From: Acanthaster planci
Lineage: Eukaryota > Echinodermata > Asteroidea > Valvatida > Acanthasteridae
Direction: 5' to 3'
DNA: 64,000 bases
Assembly (NCBI RefSeq): GCF_001949145.1
Contig: NW_019091445.1
Span: 124,001 to 188,000, forward strand
Below are positions 61,001 through 64,000 of this stretch, in pieces; the first letter of the stretch is position 1, and every line of letters starts with the position of its first letter. Made by a program: the position numbers and the translations under genes. The notes below the pieces were generated by a model that searched no databases, was not told where the DNA came from, and saw only the letters and a list, made by a program, of their open reading frames with translations.

Positions 61001-63029
61001 GTGGCTTATTCTATATCTTCTTTTTTATAAACATCGTATATTGAACTTTTATATACATAAATTGTCTAGTGTACTCCGGCCGACAGATGTGGGCTCTTGT
61101 TTTCATTGCTATGTTACTGCATCGTTTTACTTTAGTGTAGGAACTCGTCTGGAAACACGACGCCTCTTCTCTGATTTCATCAATTCCACACAAGGCAACA
61201 CAAAACGATATAAAGAACACGAAAAAAGTGAAGTAAGCAGAAATTCAGTTATATTGTAACTGGTGCCACGGGGCTGTAATGCATACATCGTTACGGCCTC
61301 ATTGGGTTAGTGTGTCAAAATGTTTCTAACGGTCAACGGCTGAAGCGGGAAAAGCTTTGTTTTAATTTCATGGTACAAAACTGCTGTTCCTAAGTGTTGG
61401 CTAATTTTGGACTTAATTTAATAAAACAAATCTGGTCTGTCTGCCTGTGTTTTAACCCATCTTCTCAGCTCACAGGACAACTTGCCGTCTTTTGGCCCCA
61501 AGGAGCGTAAAACGATGAGCAAAACCTGATAGAAGAAGAGACGGAGCGGTCGGCAAATACTTTGCCCGGGAATTAATTTGCAAGCCCGACAGATATCATT
61601 AAAGCCAGTCGCGTGCGGACGTTGTGCCGGTACCCTCGTTTGTGTTTGCACCTTAAACACCATTACCGGGCTTTGCTATCACCAATTTGCAAAAGTAATT
61701 TTGCCCAAGCAAAATCGGCACGGACAGTATTTACCGAGGTTCGTCGATGGGAATGACGGAATCGATAGCGAAAGGTTTTTCGTCTCGGTCGAGACAACAG
61801 AAAATTTCCCTGCTGTTTGGATGGGGGAGGAAGTCACGTATGTAAGTTGTACTGACATTCACGTTCGGGAATAAATATGTTTTAATCGAGACTGGTTTCT
61901 TAAAGCATGCATTTTGTCACTTCTGTTCTGGTTAAAAAATGAATGGGAATTCAAAAGCTGCGATTGCACTGTCCGTGTTGTTGATAACGATGAAGAGTAA
62001 AGTGCGATTTCCGAAGTTTGCGTTAAGTCTCATATGGATCCCCTACACAAACAAAACAAAAAATAATCACAGGAACAAGGAATAATCACATGCAGGAACT
62101 GTCATTTTTTTCACCCAAGTGGTGTCTGAAACCTTTGTTATCGTTTCACTGTTTCTGAAAACATTTGCATATTAAAAATGGAGCAAGACTGAACACACTG
62201 TTGCGATTCATAAAGAAACGATTAAAGAAATGCATACGTGGGCCTATCAAACTCTATCGGCGGACTCCCGGAAGACTCAATCCGCCAGTATCCCTTGGAC
62301 AGACAGTAAAATTGAAAGGCTTTATGGTCTTGGGAACGGGAATTTTCGTGAAAGACACTTCGAATCGAATTCTAAGCCGGAAATTGCAAGCATCATGTTA
62401 TCCAGGACCGACGTCATAAGGCTTACCTTGAATACAGACAGGCAATACAAATAAAAGGAAATAAAACCTCGTCGTTTCCGCATGCATCATGTCCTTTCTC
62501 AATCTGAACTCATAGCAATTATTTTCTCGTGATTAACTCTTGGTTTATAAATATCTAAACTAAGGCTCGTTTTAGTCGAAGCGTTTGTGACATAAAAAGT
62601 GTCCTTGCCAGGTACATTTGTGCATGGCAAGTTGATACATTTCGACGTCAGAAGTGTCGAACTGAAGGGGCAGTTTTCACCCTATCCAGTCCATTGATAT
62701 AAACCGTTGGTACCCATAGTGTTTTCGACTTAACAGGCAGGTTTCATAATACAAGTTATCCTTTGAAAACCACCGAAGGCCGTTGGGAAATTACGGACAG
62801 GAACGAACAGCGTGACAAACAATTTTACAGACAGAGAAGAAAAGACTCAATCTAGATTCGAACTCAGGGGCTTCTAAGCGTGCGGACCCTGTGCGTTGTA
62901 GTGGTACATGTATATGCCCGTATTCTGTTTGGTATCAGACGGAACACTCACCGGAACTGTTTAATTCATTTCCAGACCTAGGGGTATGACTGGCCTTACA
63001 GCGCCGCAGTGAATGAATGGTTTTACTAT
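58078..63029. other. Gene-free stretch
   Basis: No gene is supported. ORFs are at most about 114 codons, overlap and are unrecognised. No exon with family resemblance was found. A B-box-like TTCGAATCT motif occurs on the minus strand near 62850-62860 without a clear A box. Confidence 0.5.
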
Positions 63030-63146
63030 GCAGACGCTTTCTTTGTAGCAAGAGAGAAAAGGGGGAATGCAGACACTTTCTCTGTAGCAAGAGAGAAAAG
63101 GGGGAATGCAGACGCTTTCTTTGTAGCAAGAGAGAAAAGGGGGATC
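63030..63146. repeat. 3 x 39-bp minisatellite
   Basis: Units start at 63030, 63069 and 63108 with a 39-bp period. Each reads GCAGAC.CTTTCT.TGTAGC and then AAGAGAGAAAAGGGGGAAT, with only a few substitutions between units; the last unit diverges at its end. Because 39 is a multiple of three, every frame stays open across the units. The frame starting at 63009 encodes a 13-residue repeat, ADAFFVAREKRGN. Nothing suggests that it is translated. Confidence 0.9.
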
Positions 63147-64000
63147 AGTTGCTTCTTTTCCAGTTTGCTCATTTCTTCTGGAATTTCAGATTCACTGTTA
63201 TTGGACGCGCTCTTGACCCCTCGCGAGGATTATGTGCGCGTATTCACTATTTTGAATAGAGACTTGTGAAAAACACGTTCAAGAAACCGTTTTGTTTTTG
63301 AATCCAAACTACAAAGCGTTTTTCAGTATGTGCTTGTTTCGAGGTATGAGTTTCAAAACTGTTCTCGTGTCATTGTAACTAGTACTCTAATACATAAAGA
63401 AACGGGGGAATGATTGATGAGTTAGACTGTAAATGGTTGCGTCTCTAATCTGAGAAAAATGTAATGCCGGCGAAGGACCCATGTTGAAACCCTTGGGGTA
63501 GCTAATACCGGACCTGGTTGGTAAGCGAATCTCTCTGTGTGCTTTTGGGAGACGCCCATGGGTTGTAAACGTAAGGATACGCCAATCCCAGACAAAAAAA
63601 GACGACATTGAGCAATCCCGAATGGAAATTCTATCCAAAGTAAGCAATCTAACACGTCCTTGCATATGTTGACAGAGTGTGTTTCACTTGCGCAATATAA
63701 ATGGCCCGGAGCCAGAAATCGAACCTACCAACTTGTGCAGTCTTGGCAACACAGCATCGAGTTTGCACCTCAGTGTCAGTTTGCTCTGCGCAAATGCTAC
63801 ATGTAAGTGCATATATCAGAGGGGATCAGTAGAGCTGATGACGAGGCACTGCGAGTTCCAGTTGCTTGTTCGGCCAAATCCCATAGTATCAAGGAAATCC
63901 GATTTTGTTCACAGAAGACGCGCTGTGAATCAGTTAAGTCTCACAAAATCCCTATCAGCTCCACCGAAGGCTTGAAACCCTATCAAGGAATCCATCGAGG
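63147..64000. other. Gene-free stretch to window end
   Basis: No gene is supported. A B-box-like GGTTCGATTTC lies on the minus strand at about 63710-63720 without a convincing tRNA fold. Confidence 0.5.

Noticed and set aside
62842-62935. Minus-strand B-box-like TTCGAATCT, possible SINE
   Set aside because: No convincing A box at the right spacing and no tRNA fold.
63690-63745. Minus-strand GGTTCGATTTC, possible tRNA or SINE
   Set aside because: The B box alone is not enough; the 5' half does not fold as a tRNA.

Overview
This window looks like animal nuclear DNA, most likely from a marine invertebrate deuterostome; an echinoderm is my best guess. It is AT-rich and gene-poor. It carries microsatellites, a decayed 5'-truncated LINE, SINE-like and foldback repeats, and two intronless rhodopsin-class receptor genes. 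Tandem single-exon receptors of the histamine-H3/aminergic type are typical of such genomes. No bacterial features are present. The species assignment is inference.

Layout. From 1 to about 49 kb I can support no protein-coding gene. The ORFs there are short, overlap one another and resemble no family I know. This part holds simple repeats: (AAAAC)n at 1.9 kb, a G/T array at 5.8 kb and its C/A-rich counterpart in inverse orientation at 10.5 kb, (AG)n at 27.6 kb and (AAC)n at 30.2 kb. It also holds a degenerate 124-bp tandem repeat at 9.1 kb, a long foldback element at 13.6-13.9 kb, a minus-strand tRNA-derived SINE candidate at 23.1 kb, a family of ACGT-rich palindromic tandem repeats at 32.2-33.1 kb, and a non-LTR retrotransposon 3' fragment at 35.4-36.05 kb.

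From 49.1 to 54.2 kb there is a same-strand pair of intronless class A GPCR genes, 388 and 413 residues, about 2.4 kb apart. Both have the aminergic Asp3.32, a DRF motif, the TM3-ECL2 cysteine pair and an NPxxY motif. Both lack the acidic residue 5.46 that H3/H4 histamine receptors use, and both carry His at 6.30. They share a 13-bp promoter word exactly 114 bp upstream of each ATG. Just upstream of the second gene lies a 42-bp relic that matches the extreme C-terminal coding end and stop codon of the first. It suggests a lost third paralogue or an unequal exchange.

From 54.2 to 64 kb no gene is recognisable. There is a small inverted-repeat element at 58.0 kb and a 3 x 39-bp minisatellite at 63.03-63.15 kb. 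The two receptors probably act independently as plasma-membrane sensors for small amines or related ligands. The ligand cannot be read from the sequence.
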